Source of the DNA: Saccharopolyspora_C sp047200635
Lineage (GTDB): Bacteria > Actinomycetota > Actinomycetes > Mycobacteriales > Pseudonocardiaceae
Length of the DNA stretch: 64,000 nucleotides
NCBI RefSeq assembly: GCF_047200635.1
Contig: NZ_JBJZOI010000006.1
Location: 62,001 to 126,000, forward strand
Direction of reading: 5' to 3'
The notes under the pieces are model-generated. The model searched no databases and was not told where the DNA came from. It was given only the letters and a program-made list of their open reading frames with translations. Shown here piece after piece: positions 53,844 to 62,266 of this stretch. How positions within the stretch are numbered: position 1 is the first letter of the stretch; every line of letters begins with the position of its first letter. The position numbers and the translations under genes are program-made.

Positions 53844-56768
53844 GTGGCTGTGAGCCGTTCGCACTCTGACATGCATCCGGAAAGCTCGGGCTCGGATGGC
53901 GGCGCCCCCGGTTCACCGGGAGGTGCTGGCCCGCGCCGTACCCGCACCCGCGGCGGCCGGCCCACCAGCGGTGGTCCCGCCGCCGGTGGTCCCGCTGGCG
54001 GCGGTCCCGCCGAGACGGGGGGTTCTCCGGCCGAGTCCTACGCCGCGCACCGCCGCCGCAGCGCCCACCCGAAGTTCGCCGAGTTCTCCTCGGCGATGTC
54101 CTTCGAGCTCGACGCCTTCCAGCGCACCGCCTGCCAGGCCCTCGAATCGGGCCACGGGGTCCTGGTGTGCGCGCCGACGGGGGCGGGCAAGACGGTGGTC
54201 GGCGAGTTCGCGGTGCACCTGGCCCTGTCCGAGGGCCGCCGCTGCTTCTACACCACGCCGATCAAGGCGCTGTCCAACCAGAAGTTCGCCGACTTCTGCG
54301 ACCGCTACGGCGAGGACGCGGTCGGCCTGCTCACCGGCGACACCTCGATCAACGGCGACGCCCAGGTGGTCGTGATGACCACCGAGGTGCTGCGCAACAT
54401 GCTCTACGCGGGCTCCCGGGGCATCGACCAGCTCGGCTACGTGGTGATGGACGAGGTGCACTACCTCGCCGACCGCTTCCGGGGAGCGGTGTGGGAAGAG
54501 GTCATCCTGCACCTGCCCGACCACGTGCAGCTGGCGAGCCTGTCGGCGACGGTCAGCAACGCCGAGGAGTTCGGCGAGTGGCTGGTGGAGGTGCGCGGGG
54601 ACACCACCGTCGTCGTCGACGAGCACCGCCCGGTCCCGCTGTGGCAGCACATGCAGGTCGGGTCGCGGATGTTCGACCTCTTCGGCGGCGAGACCGACGA
54701 CCGGGAGCTCCAGCTCAACCCGCGGCTGCTGCGCCACACCCAGGAGCTCTCCCGGGTGCACGCGCCCTACGGGCGGGGACGCGGTGGCCCCGGCAACCGC
54801 CGCAAGGGGCCGCGTCCGCCGCGCTTCTTCCCGCCGTCCCGCGTGGAGGTCCTCGACAGCCTGAACTCGGCAGGCCTGCTGCCCGCGATCGTGTTCATCT
54901 TCAGCCGGGCGGGCTGCGACGCGGCCGTGAGCCAGTGCGTGCGCGCCGGGCTGCGCCTGACCGGGGAGCACGAGGCCGAGGAGATCCGCGAGATCATCGA
55001 GCGGCACACCAGCTCGCTGCCCGAGGCCGACCTCGCCGTGCTGGGCTACTGGGAGTGGCGCGACGCCCTGGAGCGCGGGGTCGCCGCGCACCACGCCGGG
55101 CTGCTGCCCGCGTTCAAGGAGACCGTCGAGGAGCTGTTCGTCCGGGGCCTGGTCAAGGCGGTCTTCGCCACCGAGACCCTGGCGCTGGGCATCAACATGC
55201 CCGCCCGCACCGTGGTGCTGGAGCGGCTGGTCAAGTTCAACGGCGAGTCCCACGTCGACCTCACCCCCGGCGAGTACACCCAGCTCACCGGGCGAGCGGG
55301 ACGGCGCGGCATCGACGTCGAGGGTCACGCGGTCGTGGTCTGGCAGCCCGGCGTGGACCCCAAGCAGGTCGCCGGGCTCGCCTCCACCCGCACCTACCCG
55401 CTGCGCTCCTCGTTCCGCCCCGGCTACAACATGGCGGTCAACCTGGTGCAGCGCGTCGGGCGGGACGCGGCGCGCGACCTGCTGGAGCAGTCCTTCGCGC
55501 AGTTCCAGGCGGACCGCTCGGTGGTCGGCATGTCGCGGCGGGTGGACCGCAACGCCGAGGCCCTGCAGGGCTACGCCGAATCGATGACCTGCCACCTCGG
55601 CGACTTCGCCGAGTACTTCGCGCTGCGCCGCCGGATCGCCGAGCGGGAGAAGGTGCTGGCCAAGCAGAACCGGGCGTCCAAGCGGGCCGAGGCGGCGAAG
55701 TCGCTGGAGCGGCTGCGCAAGGGCGACGTCATCCAGGTCCCCGCCGGGCGCCGCTCCGGGCTCGCCGTGGTGATCGACCCCGGCCTGGAGCCGATGGGCG
55801 AGCCGCGCCCGCTGGTGGTCACCGAGGACCGCTGGTCCGGTCGGCTGTCGGTCGCCGACTTCACCTCGCCGGTGGAGGCGCTGGGCCGGATGCGGCTGCC
55901 CAAGCACGTCGACACCCGCTCGCCGAAGTCCCGCCGCGACCTGGCCTCCGGGCTGCGGGAGACGGGGATCTCCACGTCGGGCGGGCGGAGCAGGCGGCGG
56001 GCGGACTCCGGCGACGACGCCGAGCTGGCGAGCCTGCGGCGCGCGCTCAAGGCGCACCCGTGCCACGGCTGCGACGAGCGGGAGAAGCACGCCCGCTGGG
56101 CCGAGCGCCACGAGCGGCTGCGGTCGGAGACCGAGCACCTGCGGCGCAAGGTCGCGACCACGACGCACTCGCTGGCGCGCGCCTTCGACCGGATCATCGG
56201 GCTGCTCGCCGAGCGCGACTACGTCACCGCGGACGATCCGGAGCGGCCGGTGACCGAGCACGGCAGGCGGTTGTCCCGGCTCTACAGCGAGTCCGACCTG
56301 CTGGCCGCCGAGTGCCTGCGCGCGGAGATCTGGACCTCGCTGCAACCCGCCGAACTCGCGGCGGTCGTGTCCGCGCTCGTGTTCGAGTCCCGCCGGGAGA
56401 GCCCGGTGGCCCCGGCGGTGCCCTCCGGTCCGGTCACCGACGCGCTGGAGAGGACCTGGCACGTCTGGGGCGAGCTGGAGGAGGACGAGCGCAGGCACAA
56501 GCTGGACCGCACCAGGGAACCGGACGCCGGTTTCGCCTGGCCGGTGTACCGGTGGGCGCGGGGCGAGTCGCTGGAGCGGGTGCTCACCGCGGCCGAGTCC
56601 ACCGGGCACGAGCTCTCCGCCGGCGACTTCGTGCGCTGGTGCAGGCAGGTGGTGGACCTGCTGGACCAGATCCGGGACGTCACCGGCAGGTCCGATCCGA
56701 TCGGCTCGGCGGCGGCGAAGGCCGTCGCGGCGATCCAGCGGGGAGTCGTGGCGGCCGGCGCGATGTGA
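53844..56768 (+). CDS. helY: Ski2-like DEAD/DEAH-box helicase HelY
   Basis: A 974-residue superfamily-2 helicase. A disordered Gly/Pro-rich head (1-70) precedes the core: Walker A PTGAGKT at 111-117, DEVH at 203-206, SAT in LASLSATVSNAEE, and motif VI GRAGRRG near residue 487. The second half has Ski2/Mtr4-type helical domains and a Cys pair (HPCHGCDERE). In mycobacteria helY follows tatC. The first GTG (53844) is used; a GTG at 53850 or the ATG near 53871 would also be possible, since the head is variable. RNA processing is its likely role. Confidence 0.92.
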   Translation: MAVSRSHSDMHPESSGSDGGAPGSPGGAGPRRTRTRGGRPTSGGPAAGGPAGGGPAETGGSPAESYAAHRRRSAHPKFAEFSSAMSFELDAFQRTACQALESGHGVLVCAPTGAGKTVVGEFAVHLALSEGRRCFYTTPIKALSNQKFADFCDRYGEDAVGLLTGDTSINGDAQVVVMTTEVLRNMLYAGSRGIDQLGYVVMDEVHYLADRFRGAVWEEVILHLPDHVQLASLSATVSNAEEFGEWLVEVRGDTTVVVDEHRPVPLWQHMQVGSRMFDLFGGETDDRELQLNPRLLRHTQELSRVHAPYGRGRGGPGNRRKGPRPPRFFPPSRVEVLDSLNSAGLLPAIVFIFSRAGCDAAVSQCVRAGLRLTGEHEAEEIREIIERHTSSLPEADLAVLGYWEWRDALERGVAAHHAGLLPAFKETVEELFVRGLVKAVFATETLALGINMPARTVVLERLVKFNGESHVDLTPGEYTQLTGRAGRRGIDVEGHAVVVWQPGVDPKQVAGLASTRTYPLRSSFRPGYNMAVNLVQRVGRDAARDLLEQSFAQFQADRSVVGMSRRVDRNAEALQGYAESMTCHLGDFAEYFALRRRIAEREKVLAKQNRASKRAEAAKSLERLRKGDVIQVPAGRRSGLAVVIDPGLEPMGEPRPLVVTEDRWSGRLSVADFTSPVEALGRMRLPKHVDTRSPKSRRDLASGLRETGISTSGGRSRRRADSGDDAELASLRRALKAHPCHGCDEREKHARWAERHERLRSETEHLRRKVATTTHSLARAFDRIIGLLAERDYVTADDPERPVTEHGRRLSRLYSESDLLAAECLRAEIWTSLQPAELAAVVSALVFESRRESPVAPAVPSGPVTDALERTWHVWGELEEDERRHKLDRTREPDAGFAWPVYRWARGESLERVLTAAESTGHELSAGDFVRWCRQVVDLLDQIRDVTGRSDPIGSAAAKAVAAIQRGVVAAGAM

Positions 56769-56871
56769 TCGCCGGGGTACCGGCCGCGGTTCCGGGCTGT
56801 GATTGGATCTGTCGCGTGGCGGGTCGGGGGTCGCCGCACCGGAACGAGCAGCCAGTCCCCGGAGGTACCTG

Positions 56872-57420
56872 ATGACCGGCCCCTACGGACCGCCCCCGCA
56901 GCGCGGTCGGCCTCCGCACCCCGGTGGTCCGCAGGCCCACCCGCGCGGGGGGCCGGGGCGACCGGGCAGGCCGCGGCCCGCTCCGCCGGGGCCGCGGGAC
57001 GTCGGCGCGGCCGAGACGACTCACCCGAACCTGCCGCCGATCACGGTCGGGCCGCCCGGGCGCGGCTCGGCGCCGCCGCCCCCGCCGCTGCCACCCCGGC
57101 GGGCCTCGAAGGCGCCGTGGCTGATCGGCGGGGTCGTCCTCGTCGCGGTCGCCGGATCGCTCGCCGTGGTGGGCTTCGTGCACCCGGCTGTGCTGGTGCA
57201 CGACCGGTTCGACGCGAACAGCGTGCAGCACGGCGTCGCGCGGACCCTGGAGCGCTCCTACCACCTCAGCGCCGTCGAGTCGGTGCGCTGCCCGGACGGG
57301 CAGCGGGTCGTGGTCGGCAGCAGCTTCGACTGCGAGGTGTCGCTGCCCGGCGGCCGCAAGCGCGTCTCCGTCACCGTCCGGGACTCCTCCGGGACCTACG
57401 AGGTCGGCTACCCGAGGTAG
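56872..57420 (+). CDS. Pro-rich single-pass membrane protein with DUF4333-like domain
   Basis: A 182-residue protein. Residues 1-85 are Pro/Gly/Arg-rich and cytoplasmic; one membrane helix lies at about 86-108 (WLIGGVVLVAVAGSLAVVGF); the outer 70 residues are a DUF4333-type domain with two Cys (ESVRCPDG and SFDCEVSL) in the usual CP..F.C pattern. GGAGGTACCTG stands before the ATG. The homologous slot after helY in mycobacteria holds a similar membrane protein. Function unknown. Confidence 0.82.
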   Translation: MTGPYGPPPQRGRPPHPGGPQAHPRGGPGRPGRPRPAPPGPRDVGAAETTHPNLPPITVGPPGRGSAPPPPPLPPRRASKAPWLIGGVVLVAVAGSLAVVGFVHPAVLVHDRFDANSVQHGVARTLERSYHLSAVESVRCPDGQRVVVGSSFDCEVSLPGGRKRVSVTVRDSSGTYEVGYPR

Positions 57421-57468
57421 CGGGAATTTCGCTCGACGCGCGCCGCTGCGCTGGGCAGGATCGGGGGT

Positions 57469-58689
57469 GTGAACGACCTCGACGTACGACACCTGGCCGA
57501 GTCCGAGTACCGCGCGGCGCACGAGCTGTTCGTGGCCTCGTTGCACCACACCGAGCGCACCCCCGAGGAGCGGTGGGCGCGTTCGGTGACGCGCTACGAG
57601 CCGGGACGCGCGTTCGGGGCGTTCCTCGGCGGCGAGCTCAGCGGTACCGCGATGTCGCTGAGCTCGGCGCTGGAGGTGCCCGGCGGGGCGGTGCTGCCCG
57701 CGGCGGCGGTGACCGGGGTCGGGGTGCGCGCGGACCGCACGCGGCGCGGGCTGCTGCGGGCGCTGATGGACGCCCAGCTCGCCGACCTCCGGGAGCGCGG
57801 CGAGCCGATCGCGATGCTGCACGCGTCGGAGACGACGATCTACCCGCGCTTCGGCTACGGCCTGGCCAGTCGCACCTACCGGCTCGCGATCGCCAGCTCG
57901 CTGGCGCGGATGCGGCCGGAGGTTCCGGTCGGCGGGAGCGTGCGGCTGGTGGACGGCCCCGCCGCCGAGGAGCTGCTCCCGGAGCTCTACGCCCGGATCG
58001 CGACGGGCAGGCCCGGGCTCATCGCCCGGAACGCGGGCTGGTGGGCGACCCGGCTGTGCGACACCGCGGGGAACGGCGGTTCGACGCGGATCGCGGTGCG
58101 CTCCGACGAGTCCGGCGCCGACGACGGCTTCGTGCTGTTCGCGCCGTCCAAGACCGACCACCGCTTCGGGGACGGCTCGGTGACGGTGCGGATCACCGAT
58201 CTCGTCGGCGCCGGCCCCGCCGCCTCGGCCTCGCTGTGGCGGTTCGTGCTCGGCCTGGACCTGATGACCGAGGTCGTCGCGATCGACCGGCCGCTGGACG
58301 AGCCGCTGCACTGGTGGCTGGAGGAGCGGCGCGGGTGCCGGGTCGAACGGCTCGACGACGACCTGTGGGTGCGGTTGGTGGACGTGCCGACCGCCCTGGC
58401 CGCCCGCTCCTGGGGCGCGGCGGAACCCGTGGTGGTCGAGGTGCGCGACGCGACGCTGCCGGACAACGCCGGGAACTACCGGATCGGCCCGGACGGTGCC
58501 GTGCGCTGCGCGGAGCGCCCCCAGCTCGCCCTGGACGCGGCCCTGCTGGGCGCGTTGTACCTGGGCGACGTCGCGCCGTCGACGCTGGCGGCGGCCGGCC
58601 TGATCGAGGTGCGCGAACCCGCGGCCCTCGACCGCGCGGACCGGCTGTTCGCGGTGCCGCGGCCGCCGTGGTGCGGCACCGGGTTCTGA
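57469..58689 (+). CDS. GNAT-family N-acetyltransferase (Eis-like)
   Basis: A 406-residue protein with the three-part Eis architecture: an N-terminal GNAT domain with acetyl-CoA motif VTGVGVRADRTRRGLLRALM (near residue 80), a second GNAT-like domain, and a C-terminal sterol-carrier-type domain ending in Phe (GTGF), whose carboxylate acts as general base in Eis. ETTIYPRFGYGLASRTY is conserved. Eis enzymes acetylate aminoglycosides or protein lysines; this member's substrate is unknown. The stop abuts the convergent exonuclease stop. GTG start. Confidence 0.9.
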   Translation: MNDLDVRHLAESEYRAAHELFVASLHHTERTPEERWARSVTRYEPGRAFGAFLGGELSGTAMSLSSALEVPGGAVLPAAAVTGVGVRADRTRRGLLRALMDAQLADLRERGEPIAMLHASETTIYPRFGYGLASRTYRLAIASSLARMRPEVPVGGSVRLVDGPAAEELLPELYARIATGRPGLIARNAGWWATRLCDTAGNGGSTRIAVRSDESGADDGFVLFAPSKTDHRFGDGSVTVRITDLVGAGPAASASLWRFVLGLDLMTEVVAIDRPLDEPLHWWLEERRGCRVERLDDDLWVRLVDVPTALAARSWGAAEPVVVEVRDATLPDNAGNYRIGPDGAVRCAERPQLALDAALLGALYLGDVAPSTLAAAGLIEVREPAALDRADRLFAVPRPPWCGTGF

Positions 58690-59625
58690 TCAGCCGCCCA
58701 CGGCGGCGATCAGCCGGTCCAGCGGGCCGCCGAGGCCCCAGCGCGCCCCGAGCTCCGCGAGCCGGTCCGGATCGGCGGGGGCGGCGGGCACGGCGTCGTC
58801 CTCGCGATCGACCACCACGGGCGCGTCCCGCGCCACCAGCACCACCGAGGGGGCGGCGTCCAGGTAGCCCGAGGACTCGGCCAGCTTCCCGCGCACCCGG
58901 GGGGTGAGCCGCCGGTCCTCGCGCGCGGCCGCGGCGCGCAGCGCCTCCAGCGAGCCGAACTCGGTGATCAGCTTCGCGGCGGTCTTCTCCCCGATGCCCG
59001 CCACCCCGGGCAGGCCGTCCGAGGGGTCGCCGCGCAGCATCGCCATCTCGGCGTAGGCGATCCCGGCCCGCGCCGGGTCCAGCGCGTAGCGCTCGGCCAG
59101 CTCAGCGGGCCCGAACTCCTGCGCCTTGGCCAGCCCCGCGCCCACGTAGCGCACCCGCACCGGGACCGGCTCGGTGCGCACCAGCTGGAACAGGTCGCGG
59201 TCACCCGTGACGACCTCCACCCGGTCCGCGCGCTCGCGGTCGGCCAGGGCGCCGATGACGTCGTCGGCCTCGTAACCCGCGGCCTCGGCGGTCGCCACGC
59301 CCAGGGCGTCGAGCACCTCCAGCACGACGGGGATCTGCGGGCCGAGCGCGTCCGGCACCTCTTCCGCGTCCGGCTGCTGCTCGGCGACGCGGTGCGCCTT
59401 GTAGGAGGGCAGCGCCTCGACGCGGAACCGCGGGCGCCAGTCGGCGTCCAGGCAGGCCACCACCCGGCTCGGCCGCTGCTCGGCGAGCAGCTTCGCGAGC
59501 ATGTCGCAGAACCCGCGGACCGCGTTCACCGGAGTGCCGTCGGGGGCGGTGAGCGAGTCGGGGAGCGCGTAGTACGAGCGGAACCACAGTCCGGCGGAGT
59601 CGATCAGCATCACGGATCCGGTCAC
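58690..59625 (-). CDS. 5'-3' exonuclease (FEN-like, Pol I-type N-terminal domain)
   Basis: A stand-alone 311-residue homologue of the DNA polymerase I 5' nuclease. Metal-binding acidic residues appear in MLIDSAGLWFRSYYAL, VACLDADWRPRFR, AAGYEADDVIGALA and VVTGDRDLFQLV; the helix-hairpin-helix is GDPSDGLPGVAGIGEKTAAK. It should remove RNA primers or flaps. I use GTG 59625 (MTGSVMLIDSAG); an upstream ATG at 59655 would add 10 residues. Confidence 0.9.
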   Translation of the reverse strand: MTGSVMLIDSAGLWFRSYYALPDSLTAPDGTPVNAVRGFCDMLAKLLAEQRPSRVVACLDADWRPRFRVEALPSYKAHRVAEQQPDAEEVPDALGPQIPVVLEVLDALGVATAEAAGYEADDVIGALADRERADRVEVVTGDRDLFQLVRTEPVPVRVRYVGAGLAKAQEFGPAELAERYALDPARAGIAYAEMAMLRGDPSDGLPGVAGIGEKTAAKLITEFGSLEALRAAAAREDRRLTPRVRGKLAESSGYLDAAPSVVLVARDAPVVVDREDDAVPAAPADPDRLAELGARWGLGGPLDRLIAAVGG

Positions 59626-60101
59626 GGCGCCCACTCTGTCACGCCCCACCGGCACCGGCCTTCGACCGGCCGCGGGCGAAGGCTGTCAGATCGCTGTCAC
59701 TAGGCCACCCGAGTTACCGCTTAGGGTCTGAACCAGTGCCGCCCGTCGTGGACGGGCGGCGCGCGGATCTCCCGGCCGCCGAGGCCGGGGCTGGACGGCC
59801 CGTCAACGCACCCCCGACCGGTGGCGGGCCGACTCCGGCCGAGCGATCGATCCTCCCCGGACGTCACCGCTCGGCCGGTGCGGCGAGCCGGGCCGGACCT
59901 TCGAGTCCTGCCCGGCTCGCTCAGCGCCTCCGGGGCGCGCTCCGCGCGCCGAGCTCGGCCCCGAACCACGCCGAGGAGGTCGCGCGGGCGGGCGGCCGGG
60001 ACGCGACGCCGCTGGGACGAGGCGAGGGCCCGCGGCGGCGCGGCCGCAGGTTGGCCGGTCCGGTGGGCCACCCGAGGGATACGCGGGCGCCGAGCGGCAC
60101 T
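59626..60101. other. Long gap between divergent exonuclease and peptidase genes, with a perfect hairpin
   Basis: No gene is supported in these 476 bp, although frames are open through high GC. A hairpin lies at 59738-59760. A TAGGGT at 59722-59727 precedes it, and an identical TAGGGT at 60102 precedes the peptidase gene. Confidence 0.35.
59738..59760. other. Perfect GC hairpin in the exonuclease-peptidase gap
   Basis: 10-bp stem GCCGCCCGTC / GACGGGCGGC with a GTG loop. It is downstream of TAGGGT (59722-59727), so it could be an early terminator or a small RNA structure. Confidence 0.35.
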
Positions 60102-60107
60102 TAGGGT
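60102..60107 (+). promoter_or_regulatory. -10 element of the M24 peptidase gene (leaderless)
   Basis: TAGGGT, 8 nt before the ATG at 60116. Confidence 0.45.
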
Positions 60108-60115
60108 AAGTGGCC

Positions 60116-61264
60116 ATGGCCACTGATTCGCTCAAGCAGGATCCCGCGGTGCTGGCAGCCCGGCTGGGACGAGCCGCCGAGGCGGCCGCTACCGCGGACC
60201 TCGACGCCCTGCTGATCACCCCCGGTTCGGACCTGCGGTACCTGCTCGGTGCTCGCGGCGAGTCCTTCGAGCGGCTGAGCGCCCTGGTGCTGCCCGCCGC
60301 GGGCCGCCCCGGCGCCCCGGTGCTGGTGCTGCCGAAGCTGGAAGCCCCCGGCTACGCGGACGTGCCCGCCCAGGAGCTCGGAGTCGAGATCATCACCTGG
60401 GTCGACGGCGAGGATCCGCACGCGCTGGTCGCGGACCTGCTGAAGCGGGGCGGGGCGCCGTCCCGGCTCGCGGTCGCGGACGTGATGCCCGCGCTGCACG
60501 CCCTGCCGCTGCGCGGGGTGACCGGTGCGGAGCAGGTGCTGGCCGGGCCGGTGCTGCGCGAGCTGCGGATGCGCAAGGACGCCGCTGAGATCGAGCAGCT
60601 GCGCGCCGCGGGTGCCGCGATCGACCGGGTGCACGCGCGGATGGCGGAGTTCCTCCGCGCCGGGCGCACCGAGGCGGAGGTGGGCGCGGACATCGCCGCC
60701 GCCATCGTCGAGGAGGGGCACGCGGAGGCCGAGTTCGTCATCGTCGGCTCGGCCGCGAACGGGGCGAGCCCGCACCACGACGTCTCCGGCAGGGTGATCG
60801 AGGCCGGGGACGTGGTGGTCGTGGACATCGGCGGCCCGCTGCCCTCCGGCTACAACTCCGACTCCACCCGCACGTACGCGGTGGGCGAGCCCGCGCAGGC
60901 GGACGTGGCGGAGACCTACGCGGTGCTGCAGGCCGCGCAGGCGGCCGCCGTGCGGGCGGTGCGCCCCGGCGCGACGGCGGAGTCGATCGACGCGGCCGCG
61001 CGGGAGCCGATCGCGGCGGCCGGGTTCGGCGAGCGGTTCATCCACCGCACCGGCCACGGCATCGGCCTGGACGTCCACGAGGAGCCCTACATCATCGGCG
61101 GCAACGACCTGGTGCTGGAGGCGGGCATGGCGTTCAGCGTCGAGCCCGGCATCTACCACCCGGGGCGCTGGGGCGCCCGGATCGAGGACATCGTGATCGT
61201 CACCGACGACGGCGTGCTCAGCGTCAACGAGCGACCGCGCGACCTGGTGGTGCTGCCGGCGTGA
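60116..61264 (+). CDS. M24-family aminopeptidase (Xaa-Pro dipeptidase-like)
   Basis: A 382-residue pita-bread metallopeptidase with an N-terminal creatinase-like domain (1-130). The five metal ligands are visible: Asp in VVVDIGGPLPSGYNSDSTRT (two), His in HRTGHGIGLDVHEEP, Glu in FSVEPGIYHPG and Glu in ARIEDIVIV. It should remove N-terminal residues before proline or cleave Xaa-Pro dipeptides. The ATG at 60116 is favoured by the leaderless element; a GTG two codons earlier is possible. It is coupled to the Lrp gene by 4 nt. In mycobacteria a similar peptidase gene lies at the same place. Confidence 0.92.
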   Translation: MATDSLKQDPAVLAARLGRAAEAAATADLDALLITPGSDLRYLLGARGESFERLSALVLPAAGRPGAPVLVLPKLEAPGYADVPAQELGVEIITWVDGEDPHALVADLLKRGGAPSRLAVADVMPALHALPLRGVTGAEQVLAGPVLRELRMRKDAAEIEQLRAAGAAIDRVHARMAEFLRAGRTEAEVGADIAAAIVEEGHAEAEFVIVGSAANGASPHHDVSGRVIEAGDVVVVDIGGPLPSGYNSDSTRTYAVGEPAQADVAETYAVLQAAQAAAVRAVRPGATAESIDAAAREPIAAAGFGERFIHRTGHGIGLDVHEEPYIIGGNDLVLEAGMAFSVEPGIYHPGRWGARIEDIVIVTDDGVLSVNERPRDLVVLPA

Positions 61265-61725
61265 GCGACCGCAACACGGGCGAGCTGGAGGCGACCGACC
61301 GGGCCATCCTGCGCGAGCTGGCGCACGACGGCCGGTGCAGCTTCACCGATCTCGCCGAGCGCGTGGGCCTGAGCGTCTCCGCCGTGCACCAGCGGGTGCG
61401 GCGCCTGGAGCAGCGCGGGGCGCTGCTGGGCTACGTGGCCAAGGTGGACGGTGACCAGATCGGCCTCCCGATGACGGCGTTCATCTCGCTGACGCCGATC
61501 GATCCGGCGGCGCCGGACGACTACCCGCAGCGGCTGGAGCACCTGCCGGAGATCGAGTCCTGCTACTCGGTCGCGGGGGACGAGTCCTACATCCTGCAGG
61601 TGCGGGTGGCCTCGCCGTTGGGCCTGGAGGAGCTGCTGCGCCAGATCCGGGAGGCGGCGAAGGTCTCCACCCGCACGACGGTGGTGCTGTCCACGCCGTA
61701 CGAGCACCGGCCGCCGCAGATCTGA
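61261..61725 (+). CDS. Lrp/AsnC-family transcriptional regulator
   Basis: A 154-residue regulator. The N-terminal helix-turn-helix (LEATDRAILRELAHDGRCSF, then LAERVGLSVSAVHQRVRRLE) is followed by the RAM ligand-binding domain (EIESCYSVAGDESYILQVRV), which binds amino acids. GTG start inside the last codons of the peptidase (GTGA overlap), so a peptidase and an amino-acid-sensing regulator are made together. Ligand not predictable. Confidence 0.92.
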   Translation: MSDRNTGELEATDRAILRELAHDGRCSFTDLAERVGLSVSAVHQRVRRLEQRGALLGYVAKVDGDQIGLPMTAFISLTPIDPAAPDDYPQRLEHLPEIESCYSVAGDESYILQVRVASPLGLEELLRQIREAAKVSTRTTVVLSTPYEHRPPQI

Positions 61726-61738
61726 TCGCGTCCTACCT

Positions 61739-61781
61739 GGAGTGGCGGTGCCGGTTCGTCCGGCGCCGCCACTCCGCTTTT
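61739..61781 (+). terminator. Intrinsic terminator after the Lrp gene
   Basis: 10-bp outer stem GGAGTGGCGG / CCGCCACTCC and inner stem GCCGG / CCGGC around TTCGT, followed by GCTTTT. It is the most classical terminator in the window. Confidence 0.85.
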
Positions 61782-62266
61782 CGGGGTTCGTTGGTGCGCG
61801 GGGGAAATCCGTCTCATGTTCGGCGGGACGGTACCAGTCGCCGCGATGCCCGGGAGGGGGCGCCGATGCGCTCGAGGAACGCTCGGACGTGCTCGTGCGA
61901 GCCCGGAGCGGACGGTGCGACGAGCGCTCGCGAAATCCGCATTCGCCGTGAAAGTTTGCACTGTGACTGAGTATTGCCAGTGAGCGGGAGAGATATCCGC
62001 ACTATGTCGTGGTTTTTCGCGGGCACGCCTGTCCGGACACCGGAAAAACCGCCCGCAGACAGGGAAAACGACCGCGTCCGAGGACGGGGTCTTGCGATTC
62101 TCGCGCTCCCCGGGATTGAATGACCGCCCGACGCAGCGGAGATCGGGGACCGAACAGCACCCGGAATTCCCCGCGCCAGCAACGAGTGCCCCTCCGCGAA
62201 CCGGCGTCCTCCGGCCGGAAGCCGACGCGAGCGGAGAACGCGGCACCAGGAACCTGAGTGGGTGGC
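61782..62266. promoter_or_regulatory. 485-bp upstream region of the condensation-enzyme genes, lower GC with inverted repeats
   Basis: No gene recognised. From about 61930 to 62110 the sequence is clearly AT-richer, and GGTTTTTC (62011-62018) pairs with GAAAAACC (62043-62050) around a GTCCGGAC palindrome. Likely the regulatory region of the condensation genes. Confidence 0.4.
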
